Source of the DNA: Prochilodus magdalenae
Taxonomy: Eukaryota > Chordata > Actinopteri > Characiformes > Prochilodontidae
NCBI GenBank assembly: GCA_024036415.1
Contig: JAMWET010004071.1
Span: 189,400 to 253,399, forward strand
Direction of reading: 5' to 3'
Length of the DNA: 64,000 bases
Shown: positions 11,134 through 26,508 of the stretch, in pieces
Numbering within the stretch: position 1 is the first letter of the stretch
Layout of the letters: every line of letters starts with the position of its first letter
Made by a program: the position numbers and the translations under genes
The notes under the pieces: generated by a model
Seen by the model: only the letters and a program-made list of their open reading frames with translations
Told to the model about the DNA's origin: nothing
Database searches by the model: none

Positions 11134-13705
11134 ATGGCGGTGGAGGCAGGTTTGGGGTCGGGCCTGGATATGGAGCTTGGTCCGGAGCTGGAAGAGGAGT
11201 TGGGGGTTTCCCTGGACGAACTGCGTAAATGGATCGAGGAGCAGGTGGACAGTAGCGAGGCGGTCCAGCAGAGGAAGGCTCAGCTATCCGAACTGCAGGA
11301 ATGGGTGGAACAGAGAGAAAAAGACATGGCCACTGTGGATACGCTCTGCTCCACTGCTTCGGAGTAAGTCGAGGCTGAGGGAGAAAAGCAACACTGAGCT
11401 TTTAGATCTGTAGGACCATTGTGTATACCAGTGTTTCTTAATTCTGGTCCTGGGCAGCAATCTGCCCTGCACGTTTTAGAACGCTTCCTGCATCCAACAC
11501 ACATGATTCAACTTACCAGCTCATTAACGAGCCCTTTCAGAGTTGCAGGGCGTGTGTTTAAGCCGGGGGGCCACTAAGATGTGCAAGGCAGGGTGCCTCC
11601 AGAACTAGGGTTAAGAAGCGCTAGTGTATACGTTGAACAATGAATCATAAAGAGCATACAAAGCTTAACCAGAACCAGAGCCAAAAGATTGGGTACACCA
11701 ACTAAATGGATGTTTTTGGTTATAGACTCTACGGGCTTATGTAAGTATTCACTCCACTGTCCAAATCAGTGAATTCAGGTGTTCCAATCACTTCCATGGT
11801 CACAGGTGTATAAAACCAAGCACCTAGACATGCAGACTGCTCCTACAGACATTAGTGAGAGAATGGTTTCCTTTCAGGAGGTCAGTGAATTCCAGCGTGG
11901 TACTGTGATAGGATGCTAACTGTGCAACAAGTCCAGTTGTGAAATTTCCTCCCTACTGAATATTCCACAGTCCACTGTCAGTGGGATTATCATACAGTGG
12001 AAGTGATTGGGAACGACAGCGACTCATACAGTGACCACGTACAATGACAGAGCGGGGTCAGCAGATGCTGAGGGGTATAGGGCGCAGAGGTGACCAACTT
12101 TCTACAGGTCAGTCACTGCAGACCTCTAAACTTCATGTGGCCTTCAGATCAGCTCGAGTAGTGGACGAGTCTGGGTTTGTGCCGAGTGTAGTTTGGTGGA
12201 GGGGGGATTATGGTGTGGGGGTTGTTGTTCAAGAATTGGGCTCCGCCCCTTAGTTCCAGTGAAGGAACTCTTAATGCCTCAGCAGACCAAGAGACTGGAC
12301 AACCACATGCGCCCAACTTTGTGGGGATAGTTTGGGGACGGCCCCTTCCTGTTCCAACATGACTGCACACCAGTGCACAAAGCAAACTGCATAAAGACAT
12401 GGATGAGCGAGTCTGGTGTGGAGGAACTGGACTGGCCTGCACAGAGTCCTGACCTCAACCCGACAGAATACCTCTGGGATGAATTAGAGCGGAGACTGCG
12501 AGCCAGGCCTTCTCGTCCAACATCAGTGTCTGACCTCACCAATGCGCTTCTGGAAGAAAGGTCAATAATTCCCAGAAACACATTCCTATTCCTAAACCTT
12601 GTGGAAAGAATTCCCAAAAGAGCTGAAGCTGTTATAGCTGTAAAGGGTGGGTCGACATCATATTAGACCCTATGGGTTAAGAATGAGATGTCCCTCCAGG
12701 TTGATGTCACTCCATGCGCAATTCACCAAGAGGCAGAGTACGACCTCAGTGTGGCGTTAACCTGTTTAAGCAGTGACCCGAGAGTATTGAAAGCTGGAGT
12801 ATGGTGTTGTTTGCCGGGTTGTAGTTCTGGGAAAGCACTGATCTGTGGATATGTCAGAGTCTCTGAGGAATGTACTATGTGTGCGTTTTACAGGTCGGTG
12901 GTCCAGTGCGAGTCGCTGGTGAAAGAGCTGTACAGTAAAATGGGTCTGGCGTATCGGGAGAGCAGCTCTGATGACGAGACCGGAGGCGAGGGCAGTGCCT
13001 CTGAGGTCATTGAAATTGATGATGATGAAGACGATGATGTCATTGCTGTGGGCTGTGGTAAGTGGATGCTCTTGACTGAGGGTTAATGGACATTTTTACC
13101 AACCATCTGTTGGCCAACTAATGTTAATTATAAGGGGCATAATGACACTCTCTTGGCTTACAGTTTGATTCACCATCCTGGGACCATGATTTGTTTTTTT
13201 CCATGATATTTGGGAAAAGTATGACTCCTAATATGTTGTTACCCAACTTTTAAATGACACCAGAGCTGGGAGGCAGCAGGAAGGCTGGAGTGAGGTGTTA
13301 ATTGGAACTCATACTTACAAAATATGGGTTTAACCAGTGCAGGTTTGTTAGATGGTATGAATAACAGGATGTCCATGCTGCATTGTCACTCCTCCGCGAT
13401 TCAGATCCCAGTTTTGGATTGATGTATCATGGTTTTATGATGTATTGTTATCTAGTATGGATTTAATGTTAGCTAGCATTTACTCTGAAGAGATGGCAGT
13501 TTGATAATCATTTCAGCATGTACTGAATAGAGCACATCTCGCTAACAGGCTATAGTAGTGTGTTGTGTCTGATAGGACTCTGATAAAGGGCTCTTTTAAA
13601 GGAAGGGCCCCCCCCCCTCCTCATTGAGAAACACTAATTACACTATTCTGCCCCACTACAGTGGTTCCACCGAAGAAAGTTGTAACACCAGTCAAAGACG
13701 CACCA
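11134..13705 (+). CDS. setdb1: setdb1 exons 2-4: N-terminal region (first three coding exons)
   Basis: Exons 11134-11363, 12894-13057 and 13662-13705 (residues 1-146). The first encodes [16 protein letters not shown] and a helical charged stretch (ELRKWIEEQ ... [15 protein letters not shown]), a likely coiled coil. The second encodes [14 protein letters not shown] and a Ser/Asp-rich tail ending [11 protein letters not shown], the site of the SUMO-interaction-like acidic motifs in the family. The third is a 44-nt micro-exon encoding [15 protein letters not shown]. Phases are 0-2, 2-1 and 1-0. Confidence 0.9.
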
Positions 13706-16700
13706 GTAAGTATCAGTTGGTAACTCCAGACAACTCCAGAGATGTTCTCCACCTCTTTTGGTTTTTACTTAATCAGGCCTTCAAATGAACATGTACGTTT
13801 AAATAAGAAGAGGGTAGTTTGTTACTGACAGACGGCGGGGTGTAAAACTGCAGCTGCAATTATGGCTCACAATACAAAAGATCAAATGAAGCCATTCTGT
13901 GCAGTTATCCCAGATGTAGCCGATTAGCCAGGGCTATGCATTTTTATTTTTATTTTTTTTAACACTGTAGAAGTAAACGCCTAGAACCCCTCACCGCCTG
14001 CTCAAACTGTATCCAGCTCCTTATTAAGGTTGTGCAGTTTTACTGTGAGCTACAAAATTGGAAAACCTCGCCGCTCTGGGCAGCCTGTCCTGACAACAGG
14101 TCTGGCATTCACAAAGCAATCTCGGATCAGGTTTCTCAGTATCTGTGGCGGTCATTGTCAGAAATACTGACTCTAGATCAGCACTCCTAGTCCTGAGGTG
14201 GTGTGTGAATACAGACCTTGTTATCTAAAGTGTCTGCCTGCGGTTGTGTTCACTTTTATAGTTCTGTGTGACTGCGTCTGTTGTAAAAGGGTTTTCCTGT
14301 CTCGGGATTTGAGATGTGAAAGTGAACACAATGATGGCAGAGAGTTAAAGCTTAACCCTAGTCAAATAAAACACCATAATAGCACAGTAAATTTTGGCTT
14401 ATGGTATATTGTCCCCTGTAATTTGGCTAAACAGAGATGTAATTAATCTAGAAAATCTAAAAAATGATTTTTTTGTGCTGGCATGACGATGTCAGTGGCA
14501 CCTAGCGCCCCCACCCTCGATTGCTGCGTCGCTAAAAGCAACTGAACAATATAATATCATTTATTTGTCACGGATTTGTTTGAATACTGCCCTCTAGACA
14601 GTGTATATATACAGATGGCATAGTTTTCTCTGTGTTGACGTGTGTTCCCGCCTCTCGTATGTTTTAGTTTAAGGAGGCGTCTGCGGCGCTTCAGAGAACT
14701 TCGCAGCAAGTGCAGAACTTGATGCAGACAGTCACCAAGTCGGCCCCGTCCGGTTCCAACGCTATCGTCCCACCTAAAGTGGTGGCCCCTCCCACTCAGA
14801 CCCGGGGCCCCATGATGAATATTCCTGCCGTGTTTGTGTCCTCGGCCCCAGGAAACTCGGCCACCCAGCCAAACCCGGCCCTCAAGCAGGATGCCATGAA
14901 GATCAACATGAGCATTCTGGGCAAAAAGCGCACCAAGACGTGGCACCGTGGAATCCTAGTTGCCATCAACTCTGTGGGTAAGATGTCCATATCTATACCC
15001 CCCCCACACTTCATGCTGGGGCATGCTGTCATTGTACATGTTTTGTAGAACTGTGTAGGGCATTGTTATCTCCTTTAGCTCCATCCTTTCTTACCATCCC
15101 TTGAAACCCAGCTCTTGACGTTCCTGCTATCTCCTCACAGGCAACAGCTTTAAGTACAAGGTGAAGTTTGAGAACAAGGGGAAAAGTCTGCTGTCGGGAA
15201 ATCATGTAGCTTTCGACTATCACCCCACCCTGGAGAGACTGTATGTGGGAGCCCGTGTCGTTGCAAAGTACAAGGACGGTAACCAGGTGTGGCTCTATGC
15301 TGGCATTGTGGCGGAAATGCCGAACAGCAAGAACCGAATGAGGTGAGGGCATCTGCCTCTTGTCAGTTGCGGGCAAACTATGTGGTGAGGCGTGCGAGAT
15401 GGACTTCCGTCGTCACATACATTGTTTACGTTAGGAAATCTGTACTGTAGGTAGTCAGATAGTGAAGCTGGCTACATCACTCCAGACAACAGGTTTCAGC
15501 TTCAGAGTCCAGTGGCAGTGTGCTTTACACCGCTCCGGCCCACGCCTAGCACTGAGCATAGCGATCTTACACCCTACACACAGTTCTGGTGATGATGCGG
15601 CTTGGGGAAGCATTTTGAAGCCCTGTGGCGAGAGCACTTCAGGGACAAAGGATAGACTATGCTTAGACTATTAGAGCAGTGTTTCTCAACCCTGGTCCTG
15701 GAGGCACCCCACCCTGCTCCCAACTTCTGATGACACATCAGGTCATTAACAAGCCCTTTCAGAGTTGCAGGGGGCGTGTTAAAGCAGGGGATCCCCTAAC
15801 ATGTGCAGGGCACAGTGCCTCCAGGACCAGTGTTGAGAAACAGTGTGTTAGACTATTGAGTTTGCTTGCTCTGCTGTTTTATGGCTGAGCTGTTGTTGCT
15901 TCGTTTCACAATAACGGCACTTGCAGCTGACAAAGGCTGATTTAGCAGGGCGAAGATTTCATTGACCTATGACCCTGCCACAGTTACAGTCACTGAGATG
16001 TTCACCATGACCTATTCTAGTGTTTGGTTGTGCTTGATTGTATACACCTGTTAGTAATGGGTATAGTTGAAACCCCAGTACTCAGAAATCTACACGGCCG
16101 TCCACATACTTTTGGGCTTGTCATGTTTGTAAGCTGTGGTCCCAGAGTTTTGGGGGAGAGGTGCGTAGAGGCTGCATTGATCAAACTCATTTCTGGAATT
16201 CTGCTGTTCTTTCAGGTTCCTCATCTTTTTTGATGATGGCTATGCTTCCTACGTGGGTCTTCCTGAACTCTACCCTGTTTGCAGACCCTGTAAGCCTACT
16301 GTTTTGTTATGTCTCTGTTTCCCAGACCCATTTCCCCTTAAAGACAATGATAATGGATTAGTTATAGGATTATAAAAGATCAGTCTTCCCGTCACCAAGA
16401 GGTCATATGGCATCTTCTGTGACTATTATAAGTTGTACATGTGTCTCAACAACTATTCTGAAATTTGTATTTCATTACTGTGTTCCAGAAATGGGGTAGG
16501 GTAAGGTTCTGTGGAATGTAGAATGTGTTATTACAGCATTAGAGTTGATAAATAAGTTTATATTAGACATTATAAATGCAAAACACAAGCTTTTAGAATG
16601 AGCTGGTTTGGTCTCATGCCCTAACGCATCACACCATTGTCCTATACATGAGGTCACATGTTCACAAATAAACATTGTTGTCATGTGACAACATCCAGGA

Positions 16701-17792
16701 TGTTCAGTATAGGTCACTTGGGGGTGGATAAAGCTGTATAAGAAACGCTCCACGTGTTTTTAGGGCTTGTGATGCTACGTTACACTGGGCTCTTATAGGT
16801 TAACATTCGATTTGAGCTTCTTTTCTTTATGATGGTTTTATCCTAAAGCTGAAGGGCTCAGAAAAGAAATAGCCAGAAGCTGTATGTTCCTGTAAACAAC
16901 ATAGAAAGCAAGTAACTTGGAGATTTTGTTTATTTCAGAATTCCCATTAGAACAGAAATAGGTTCTGTCCCATGTGTGAGACTGGGGTTCGAATCCCAGT
17001 CTGGGTGACTATGCTGTGCTACACCAATAAGAGTCCCTGGGCAAGACTCCTAACACTACATTGGCCTAGTTGTGATGTGATTACGACGATTATTATTAAG
17101 TCGCTCTGGATAAGAGCGTCAGCTAAATATCATAAATGTAAATAATGAATTAGGAAAATCATTCATTTTATTTTAGATTTTAGCTGAGCTCTCTGTCACA
17201 CTGCCAAAAAATATTCATGTGACGCATGTGCTGGTGGTTAACTGATGAGAGAACTGATCTTGAAAGGGTCTAGCTATAATGAGGAATTTCCATCTTCAGC
17301 ATTTCGGTCTTTTGAAGGACCTGCTATGCAACACTGGGGCCTGTTCTGTAATTATCTGGCCCGATTTGCTAGTAATATATAGATATAAAGCAGATGGTGA
17401 GTGATTAACATGGCAGGAGGTCCACTGGCCGGTGGGAGAGTAGCTGCTGAGAGAGTGCCAAACCCTCGAATCAGACAAGCACACAAACCAATCCCACTCA
17501 AATCTTAAACCACCGGTATTGAATTTGTTTATTTATTCATTTAAGGTTTCTTTATTATGGTTTACGGGTGACACAGTAGGCTAATTAGCCATCCTGACCA
17601 AGAAGAGAAGTTACTGTTGCAAAGTGGATGCTGTGAATTTCAGACCTGTTGTTTTAAGTTTCATCCAAAAATAATTTCGATCTTGAATGATTTTATCTGT
17701 TTAGATTTATTTAGCTTTTATGTTTAAAGAGATAAACCAGGCTGATCCCGTTTTCATAATCGGCAATGCTGTGAGTTTTGTAAACCATTAAA

Positions 17793-17868
<76 letters not shown>

Positions 17869-17896
17869 TATTATTAAGAAGAAAATATATATTAAA

Positions 17897-17937
<41 letters not shown>

Positions 17938-20900
17938 TATATATATATATATATATATAGATATATATTTATTAATTATAATATATATTAAATCCATATA
18001 TATATATATATAGTATATATATATATATTATATATTATATATATATATATATATATTAATATTAATATATATTTCTTCTTAATAATAATAATAATAATAA
18101 TATATATATTTTTTTAACTACTGAAATAAGACTGTTATTAAATTAATTTTAACCAATTCAACACTCTCCACTCATGACTGGCTAGCGCTTTGGTCTTCCT
18201 CACATTTTAGGGTGTAGGTGGTCATTAGTAAACCCTCATAGCTCCAGGAGGGTTAGGGGGCTAGGCTTAGACTTTTAATTTCTTCTCCTGGATTTGGTGC
18301 GAATCATGCTAACCACCTGAAAATGTTTTCCGCTGTATGCTGTTCCTAATGTGTCTTTGTGCTCCAACAGTGCAGAACACGTGGGAGGACATAGAGGACG
18401 AATCATGTCGGGACTTCATTAGGGAGTACATCACCGCGTACCCTAACAGACCCATGGTCTTGCTGAAGCCAGGCCAGATCATCAAGACAGAGTGGGAGGG
18501 GACCTGGTGGAGGAGCCGTGTCGAGGAAGTGGACGGCAGCCTCGTCAAAATGCTCTTCTTGGTTAGTCAGGCACATCACACGAGAAACCCTCAATGCAGT
18601 GCGACATGTTAACCCGTAGGCAGAGCTGCGTGGGTAGCCACTGAAACACCCAGAACGATGAGTGTTGGAGTCCGGTCCTGGCAGGGGGTTGGAGCTCACC
18701 TGTGACAGTACCTGTACATCATTAAAAGTGATGCTTTCGGATGCTTGGATGTGGCTGGACCGAGCTGGGATGGCCTTGAGGCTGACTATTTGAAACCATT
18801 TGCGGCCTTGCAGTCTGTTCCCTCACAGTGTCGAGGCACATGCCTGTGCACGTCCAGATTTGTCCACCGCACATGTGGTGATTGGTTAAACATGAAGGCA
18901 TCATCCGTTTAGCAAGGCTACCTCCACAGACGCGTGTAAGAGAGCTCTTAGCATTTCACAGTGAATTATTTAATGATGCCTGAGCGCGCGCTTTCGGCAC
19001 AGGGTGGTTGGGAGGGTGTGTGTTTAGTAGTGGCTTTGGGGCGTTGGCGGTAAATCGCCAGACCGCAGGGCTGTGTTACTTTTTCCACTGTGGTAAGAGT
19101 ATGAAGTCCAGACCATCGCAGCTCTGCCTGAGGGTGACCGTTGTTGACCTGCTTTAGTTTTGGAATGAATTTGAGATCAGTTAGAATTCTGAGTAATTCC
19201 CAGCATATTGGCCAAAGGGTTAAAACATTTGACCTTTATATGACCTCGAGCTCTGTCGCTGATCTGCCTGATCATTTCCCTAATGAAAATGATGTCAAAT
19301 GAATGTTTACATCTGTCATGTTTACCTTGAGTTCTACCATAGATATGATTTTTGGTAGGCTGGTAGTTCACTCCCACTCACTACTCCCTGTGATGAGCAC
19401 CCTGAGATGACTGTGGAGCATGTATGCTGCCAGCTTTGTACACTGTGTAAGTGCTATTTGAACGCTGTGTGCAGGATGATAAGCGCAGTGAGTGGATCTA
19501 TCGCGGCTCCACGCGCCTGGAGCCCATGTTTAACCTGAAAATAAGCGCAGCCAACAACCAGGACAAGAGACTGGGTGCCACGCAGCGGCCTCGGCCCAAC
19601 ATGGGTAACTCGTAGCTCTCTATCTACATGTATCTGCATGTTTGTGCATGTATGTTCTTTGAGCAGGCCCATAGGTGCCATTTTCTACTTCCCCTGAGAG
19701 GTAAATGTAGCCGGGACATATTGGGTCTCTGAAGTGAGAAAAGCTTTGCAGCTAACGTGGCTATAAATGAAAAACTGGTACACCGTCCGTTAAATCATCA
19801 TAACGTTAGCGCAAGCATTTATGTGTTTCAGTCTTAAAGGCACAGTAACAGACACAGGTGGTTTAATTCTAAGCACTGAAGAGGGATTGGTGGATATAGG
19901 CCCATTTCCAAAGAATTCGGTGGAACCAGATCTTTCAGATTGGTGATGAATCGTAGCAAAATTAATAAATTGTCATAACTTTAAGAATTCCTTAAAATGG
20001 CCATGATGGGAACCATGGCGTCCAATGTCTGACACAAAGAGTCGTTTGTTTACTATCTGAACCACCAGTACGCAAGTCTTCTGAGTTTTTATATGTAATG
20101 TCTATGTGCAAGTTTATATGTAGTGGTTTTGTGCCAGTTTGGATGCTGTGTTGCATTATAACGTATGATGTACTGTGCGTGACTCGCACTGAATGGATAA
20201 AAAAAAAAATCTATTATACGCCAAAGCTTTCTCGAAACTACCATCAACTACAGAAATGGCTTGTAGATGCCTGAATTCTCTAGAACGGACCATTTCACGT
20301 CAGGTCGCTCTAAATGACCATTGAATGGATGAAACATCCTCTTTATGTAATCTCAAATAGTCTGGGACATTAGATGGATGGATAAAATCAAGGCTTCAAG
20401 ACTACAGTTTTTAGCCACATATAGCTACATTCATCATACACTGCCAAAAATCACCATATCAAGTCAGTGCAAGCATTATTTAAAAAATGTATTCAGTGTA
20501 ATATGTTTGGGGATTATAATAATAATAATAATAATAATTAATAATAATAGTAATGAGACTAAGAAATGACTTATCACTGCTGTCAGTGTGAACCATGTTT
20601 TCTGGAACTGTAATGCTCCATAATCGGTTCCAGTGCACCAAACACAAAAGCAGGTGAGCATCGTGACTGTTCTTCTCTGGGTATCCGAGAAGCCTGAAAT
20701 CCAGTCCAGGAACCGAGCACGCTTCCCTTATTCCGTCAGCCGGGAATATTGTGACACGTTTCATTCAAATATCCCACTAGACTCTGCAGGTCCTGCGCTT
20801 TGAGTATTGCACATGCGCGTATTGTGATGATGATTCTAATACATTATATTGTGCAGCGCTAATATAAAACGATATATACGGATATACAGATATATACGGA

Positions 20901-23900
20901 TAAATGTATAAAAGAATTTTAATATGCTGCTTAACACCCTTCAGGTAATATTCAGACATTAGGAAGCTGTACATGAAATGGAAGTGTATATACTGAAATG
21001 TGAACATGGCTGTGCAGGGGGACGATGTATAACAAATTATTAGTCGCTGTCCAGTAAAAAGGGTGTATCTCCATTTTTGACGATTTTTCCTTTTATGTAT
21101 CATTTGATCACATGTGCTCTCGTTTACACTGTGTGTGAATTTCATGATGAATGGAAGAACAGAAATGGCCCAAAAACCGCTTGGGAAAAGTCTGGTTCCA
21201 TTGACTTACATTAGAATTAAACTGGGTTTTGGCCTCTCCTGTGAAGTTGCTATTTTAGAGATACTTGGTTTTTTTGGACAGTGATGATGTTTTAAGAGCG
21301 AAGAGCAAATTTCGAGCCAAATAACAGTTATAAACAGATTATTGGAAAAGATTAAAGACGTCTAAAAAAGATTTGAGAGTCGTTTGTAAAAGGCTTTTGA
21401 CTGGTAATGGTGTGTATGATAGTACTGTACTGTAGGAAGATGTTAAAGTAAGGGGATTCTCTTTCTCTTCCTCTCTCCCTCTCCCTCTGTCTCTCTGAGT
21501 AGGAGCAATGAGGGCCAAAGGACCTGTGGTGCAGTATGGTACTAATGAGAACAATGCACTACTCAATCGACCCCCGGGTCCCCATCCTATGCCACCTCGA
21601 ATGCAGGCCCCTATCCTCTCACAGCCCATCCGCACTGAGTGAGTATTCAAAAAATCGGCCCTCTGTTCTATCGCAGGGCCAAATGGTTCTCTAGTATGGA
21701 AGAGGGGAACCTTAAAAATTGCCTCAAACTTTGATTACGGGCGATTTAAATGGAGCATTAAGCCTCTGCAAAAATCAGGAATCTTAACCCTGAGGTTCAA
21801 CCGCAGCAGGAATCAGAAATTATTAAAACTAAGAGGGAAACTGCAGGTGTGACAGATGCAACCATGTAAAGAAACCACTCTTATAAATATAAAGATATCA
21901 TATTAAATGTGTAAAGCTTATTGCACATATAAATAATAATTTGCCCAGAGGAACCGTAGTGTCACCCATTAAGGGAGGAGTTATAGAGTTTAATGGCCAC
22001 CGGTAGGAATGACCTCTTGTGGCGCTCTGTGGTCCATTTTGGTAAAATAAGGCTTGTTCATAATGGCCTGCAGCTTAGACACCATCCTCCTCTCTGATAC
22101 TGACATCAACGAGTCCAGCTCCACTCCCACAACATCACTGGCCTTGCGGATCAGTTGAGTTGAGTCTGTTGGCGTCTCAGCCTGCAGTCCCAGCATGCAG
22201 CAGCACAGAGGATAGCACTCTCCACCCCAGGCTTATAAAGGATCTAGTTAACTAGTTAAGAAATAAATCCATTGGTGTTATAATAAACCTCTGGGACAAA
22301 TAGGCCTCTTTATCTGACTCCTCGCTCCGTCCTGGTTTACATTCTCTTTCCCCCATCAGAACCCATTATTTCTTAAACACCTGATTTTAAAGTTTAGTCA
22401 TTGGCCAATATGAAACCCCTACTACGAGATCGCTTCCTATTGAGTGACCACAGCTTTATCTATTATTTCCAGGGGATGTGTTTACTTAAAGCCGTATCAG
22501 CCGCGGTTCCAGGCGTAAAGCCAAAGCCATGTCTTGGTTTCAATTAGCTTTTGTGTACAACAAGTCTCCTTTCTTTTCGTCTTATCAGACAGCTGGTGTG
22601 TTGCACTTGTTCTGCTGCACATTCCAACAATGAGTAATCCTAGTTATAGTTCTCACTCCTGCTCACTTCTAATAATGACCCTGTCTTAGGCATGGGCCAC
22701 AGGCCGTGTTAATCACACTGTTAAAACTATACGTTACTTTATACTTGAATCGGATACATACACTCTAAGATCCTGATTACATCAGTCTGTGTATTTGGTT
22801 CTCCCTTTTTGCACTGTTCTGCAGAATGTGAAGAGATTAGAACCCATTGGTTGTACCTCATTATAAACTATAGTGTGTTCACATATTTACACATGGTAAA
22901 AAACTAGTGGTGCACTGATATTGAATTTCTTGGGCCGATAGGATAACTGAGTATTGGCACTATGTTGTGACTGAGACCGAACTTAAAAACCGGCGAGTTA
23001 AACTTATAAAATACTATAAGTTTACAGTAGCATTTTATTTTCTAACCTTCCGTTAGAGAGTAAGGATCCTTCTTTAAGCCTATTTAAGCTGCAGGCATAA
23101 CTGCATGTGTAACTTTATAGTCAGCAACATCCGATATCCTGCTCCAAACACTCACAGGTATCTTACGCGTATGCAACTTGCGTTCGCTTCGTTCCAACTA
23201 ACACCTCGTATGCAACGTACCGTTCCACCTATTTCGTATCTGTGCTTCACTAAGACGAGGTCTAGCAAAATGGGAATGCTTAAAATGACCCGACTAGCTT
23301 TTTCCCGATGGACGTGCACTCTGACTGAATGCTTCGATAGCAGCGGAGACTTCTACTGCCGAATGTGAAGTAGAGAACCCCTGCACACGTAACTTTGAAA
23401 ATCGGGCCACTGAATGAGCTTAGCATATTCGTTTGACTGACAGCATCAGTCTGGGAGGGGAGGGTACCGGATCCTCGACGATCCTGGTCCTCCACAGCGG
23501 AAAAGTGTTGGTCATCAAGAGGCCATAAACTGTGTGATTGCTTCTGTGACTGCTGTAGGTTTCCGACTCTCTTTAGGAAGTCTGCCACTTTCCCAGAGCC
23601 TGTTGAGTAGACGCTACAGTTGCTGCTGCTCCTGTTTGTTTTTGTTTTTTTTAGGAACAGCAAATGAGATCTTCCTGAATGATTTACTTTTTTACTAAGT
23701 GATTACATTAGTGGTATTGAAAGCCCCTTACTTCATATCCCCCTCACTGTACCGAAAGTTCATTGCAAACTCTAGTTCTGTTGTTTTCTGCGTACACTGT
23801 GAAATATTTCTCTCCGCTGTGCGGGGGCTGACGTGTACATGCCCCAGTCTAAAATAATAATAGTGATAATTTAAAAAAATAGTTATTGGATGTGATGTCA

Positions 23901-26477
23901 ACTAAAATCCCAATATCGGGTCCATGATGATCACTGAAAGAAAATCCATATGTCTCCAGATGATCGATTTGGCGCCGATATACTGTGCATCACTAATAAA
24001 AACACAATTACAAATGTGGCTAGGCAGGGTCTCTCACAAGCTAGGCGTATACACGTCTGGTATAACAAGTGTGTGAGCTTGTGTGCAGCTACGTCTCCAG
24101 AAACAATGGCCAAGTGTCTCAAGCTGAGACGTTACAGATACACTTTATCCTCAAGTGGGCTTAGAGCGGTCTTTCTCACAGTGCTCTCACAGTGTCAGTC
24201 TAATCCTCAGGGTCACACAGAGAGAGCAAAGCATTCCTTACGTAGGAGGTTCAGTATGACTAAACATAAGACCAGTCATACCGACCCACAGATTCAGAAG
24301 ACGCGGAACCAATATTAGCAACACTGTTATCTACCTGGGTACAGAGCTCTAGAAGCAGCAGTGAGCAGATGATGGGATGACATGATGACACAGCCATTCG
24401 CTGAATGGTATTCCGCCAACAGCTTCAATCAGTGCTGCTAACCTGGAGAAAGGTGCTGGGTAGCCTGAGCTTGGCATGCTGCCAGCTCTTCTTATCATAG
24501 AGCAGGTTTGATTCTGAATAATTAAGCTACACTGAGACAAAGTCAAAGTATTCCCGAGCCCATGCTGTGATGCCTGTCACATGTGGGTGGGTAAGGAGGT
24601 CAAGGGCATTAAGTGGTGGTTATTAGCCTTGCTTTTTATCCATAGAGGTTTTTCCAGGTTTGCTGGATTGCTTGGTAGTACTATGTGCCCTAGTTGGTGA
24701 AATAGTCGAGAAGTCACTGCAGTCGCTCATTTAAGAACATTGTTAAACCGACCCGTCATAAAGAGCTCAGCCTGGATGCTCCTTTCATGCTTAGCATGAT
24801 ACTTTTACTGTTTAAGATGTTGTCTGTAAGTCTAGAATGAAATGGATTCCAGAATGAATTCATGTATATTTACAAAAAAAGTTTATTAGACTTATTAATC
24901 ACCTCCTTTTTCAAATTGGGTTCCTACCCAGTCGAGTCACATTATGACCACCAGCTAATATCCAGAGTGTCCGCTGTGTGCAGCAACAGACAACAGCTAG
25001 GCCGGCTGGGAGTGGCTCAGTAAGGTCCTGGTAGGTTGTCACAGGTATCTGGAGCCATGCTGACTTCAGTGCGTCCCACAGCTGCTGCTGGGTGTGTGGG
25101 GGAGGAGCCATAGAGTGAACACAACAATCAAGGTGGTACCACAGATGCTCTAGGCTTAGAATTAGGTCTATGGAATTAGGGGATCAGGGTAATACTTGGA
25201 AGCCTTGATCATGCTCTTCCAACCAGTGTCAGATAATTCCAGCTTTGTGAAATGTGGCATTGTCTTACTGGAAGATCCCATACGTCCCAGGTAAGACGAT
25301 CTGCATGTATGGGTGTACGTGACCTGCAAGGATGGATTCATACCCAAATCAGTTGAAAGTGCCTTCCACATGGACGAGTGGGCTCAGAGAATGCCACTTC
25401 ATGAGCTGCGCACTGCCGCCATTGACATTAGGAAGTGGTCATAATGTGACTCGTCTGTGTACGTACGTCGGTTTATGTGTAAGACCTTCTCTAATTAATT
25501 AGAGCTACGAAGTGCATTAATGAGTCTCCTCTGTCTGGTTTTGTCTCTCTTTCCAGGGTTCCACTGGCTAAGAAGACTACATTTATACCGCAACCTCGCC
25601 CGGGCCTGGCCACTGACCTTCAGCTCAAAACCTACACCAGCCTGGTTCCTCAAACACATGGCCCCAGGTTAGCAACTGTGTTCCAGTCCTGTAGGAATGC
25701 TTTGGCTAAAATCAAGTAAACAGTAATACACAGCATCAGAAACCACATTCAGACATCCCGTTAGAGTGTACTGAAAGACTCCGCACCCGATTTACATAGC
25801 TTGCATGATTCTGATTGGTTTCACTTACTTGTTAGCTACATTAGCCTCTGAGCTCCATAACAAAGAACTGAACGTCTGAGCTGAACCTCTGTGTTTGGCG
25901 AGTTACGCCTTTACCACAGTGTTCGTCTTCATTTTTGGTTCCTGGTAGACGGTTTGGAGAATCTGGTTGATGTGGTTATCATCATTAAGGTTGGGAATCA
26001 TTACAGACCCAGTCTCAGTATGACTGTTTAATTTGGAATGCTAGGTTTTACAGTATGATGAGATTGGTCGCTTCTGATTGTATGTTGGAGGTGGGCAGTA
26101 TGGTGATTTTGTATCATTATCGTTATGCGTTACGTCACAATGTGCTTTTCTAGGCATATTGTGGATGTTGTCCGTCCTTAAAGAGCCTGGACTGACTACA
26201 TTGCACATTGAGCATAGTTGGGTTTGTTTAACTTGATTTAGTGCAGCTCAGTTTCTAAAATACTGAATAAAAATCATTTGTTATCGTTATATAATTTAAA
26301 AAATGTCACCACAGATTCTACAGTAATTTGTCTTATTAAATCTCAGGAAAAGTAAATATGATGAAACATTTAATGAATTGTGAATTATTTTTATTTTTTT
26401 GGCCATATCGCCCACTGCCATTGCTTAATATTCTTCCAAATAACTTGTTGATATTAATATTATATCTTTATTAAGAT

Positions 26478-26508
<31 letters not shown>

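Noticed and set aside
12688..13086. 132-residue frame as a separate gene
   Set aside because: The second half is setdb1 exon 12894-13057; the first half is intron read in frame.
17793..18115. TATA promoter cluster
   Set aside because: An (AT)n microsatellite in a setdb1 intron.
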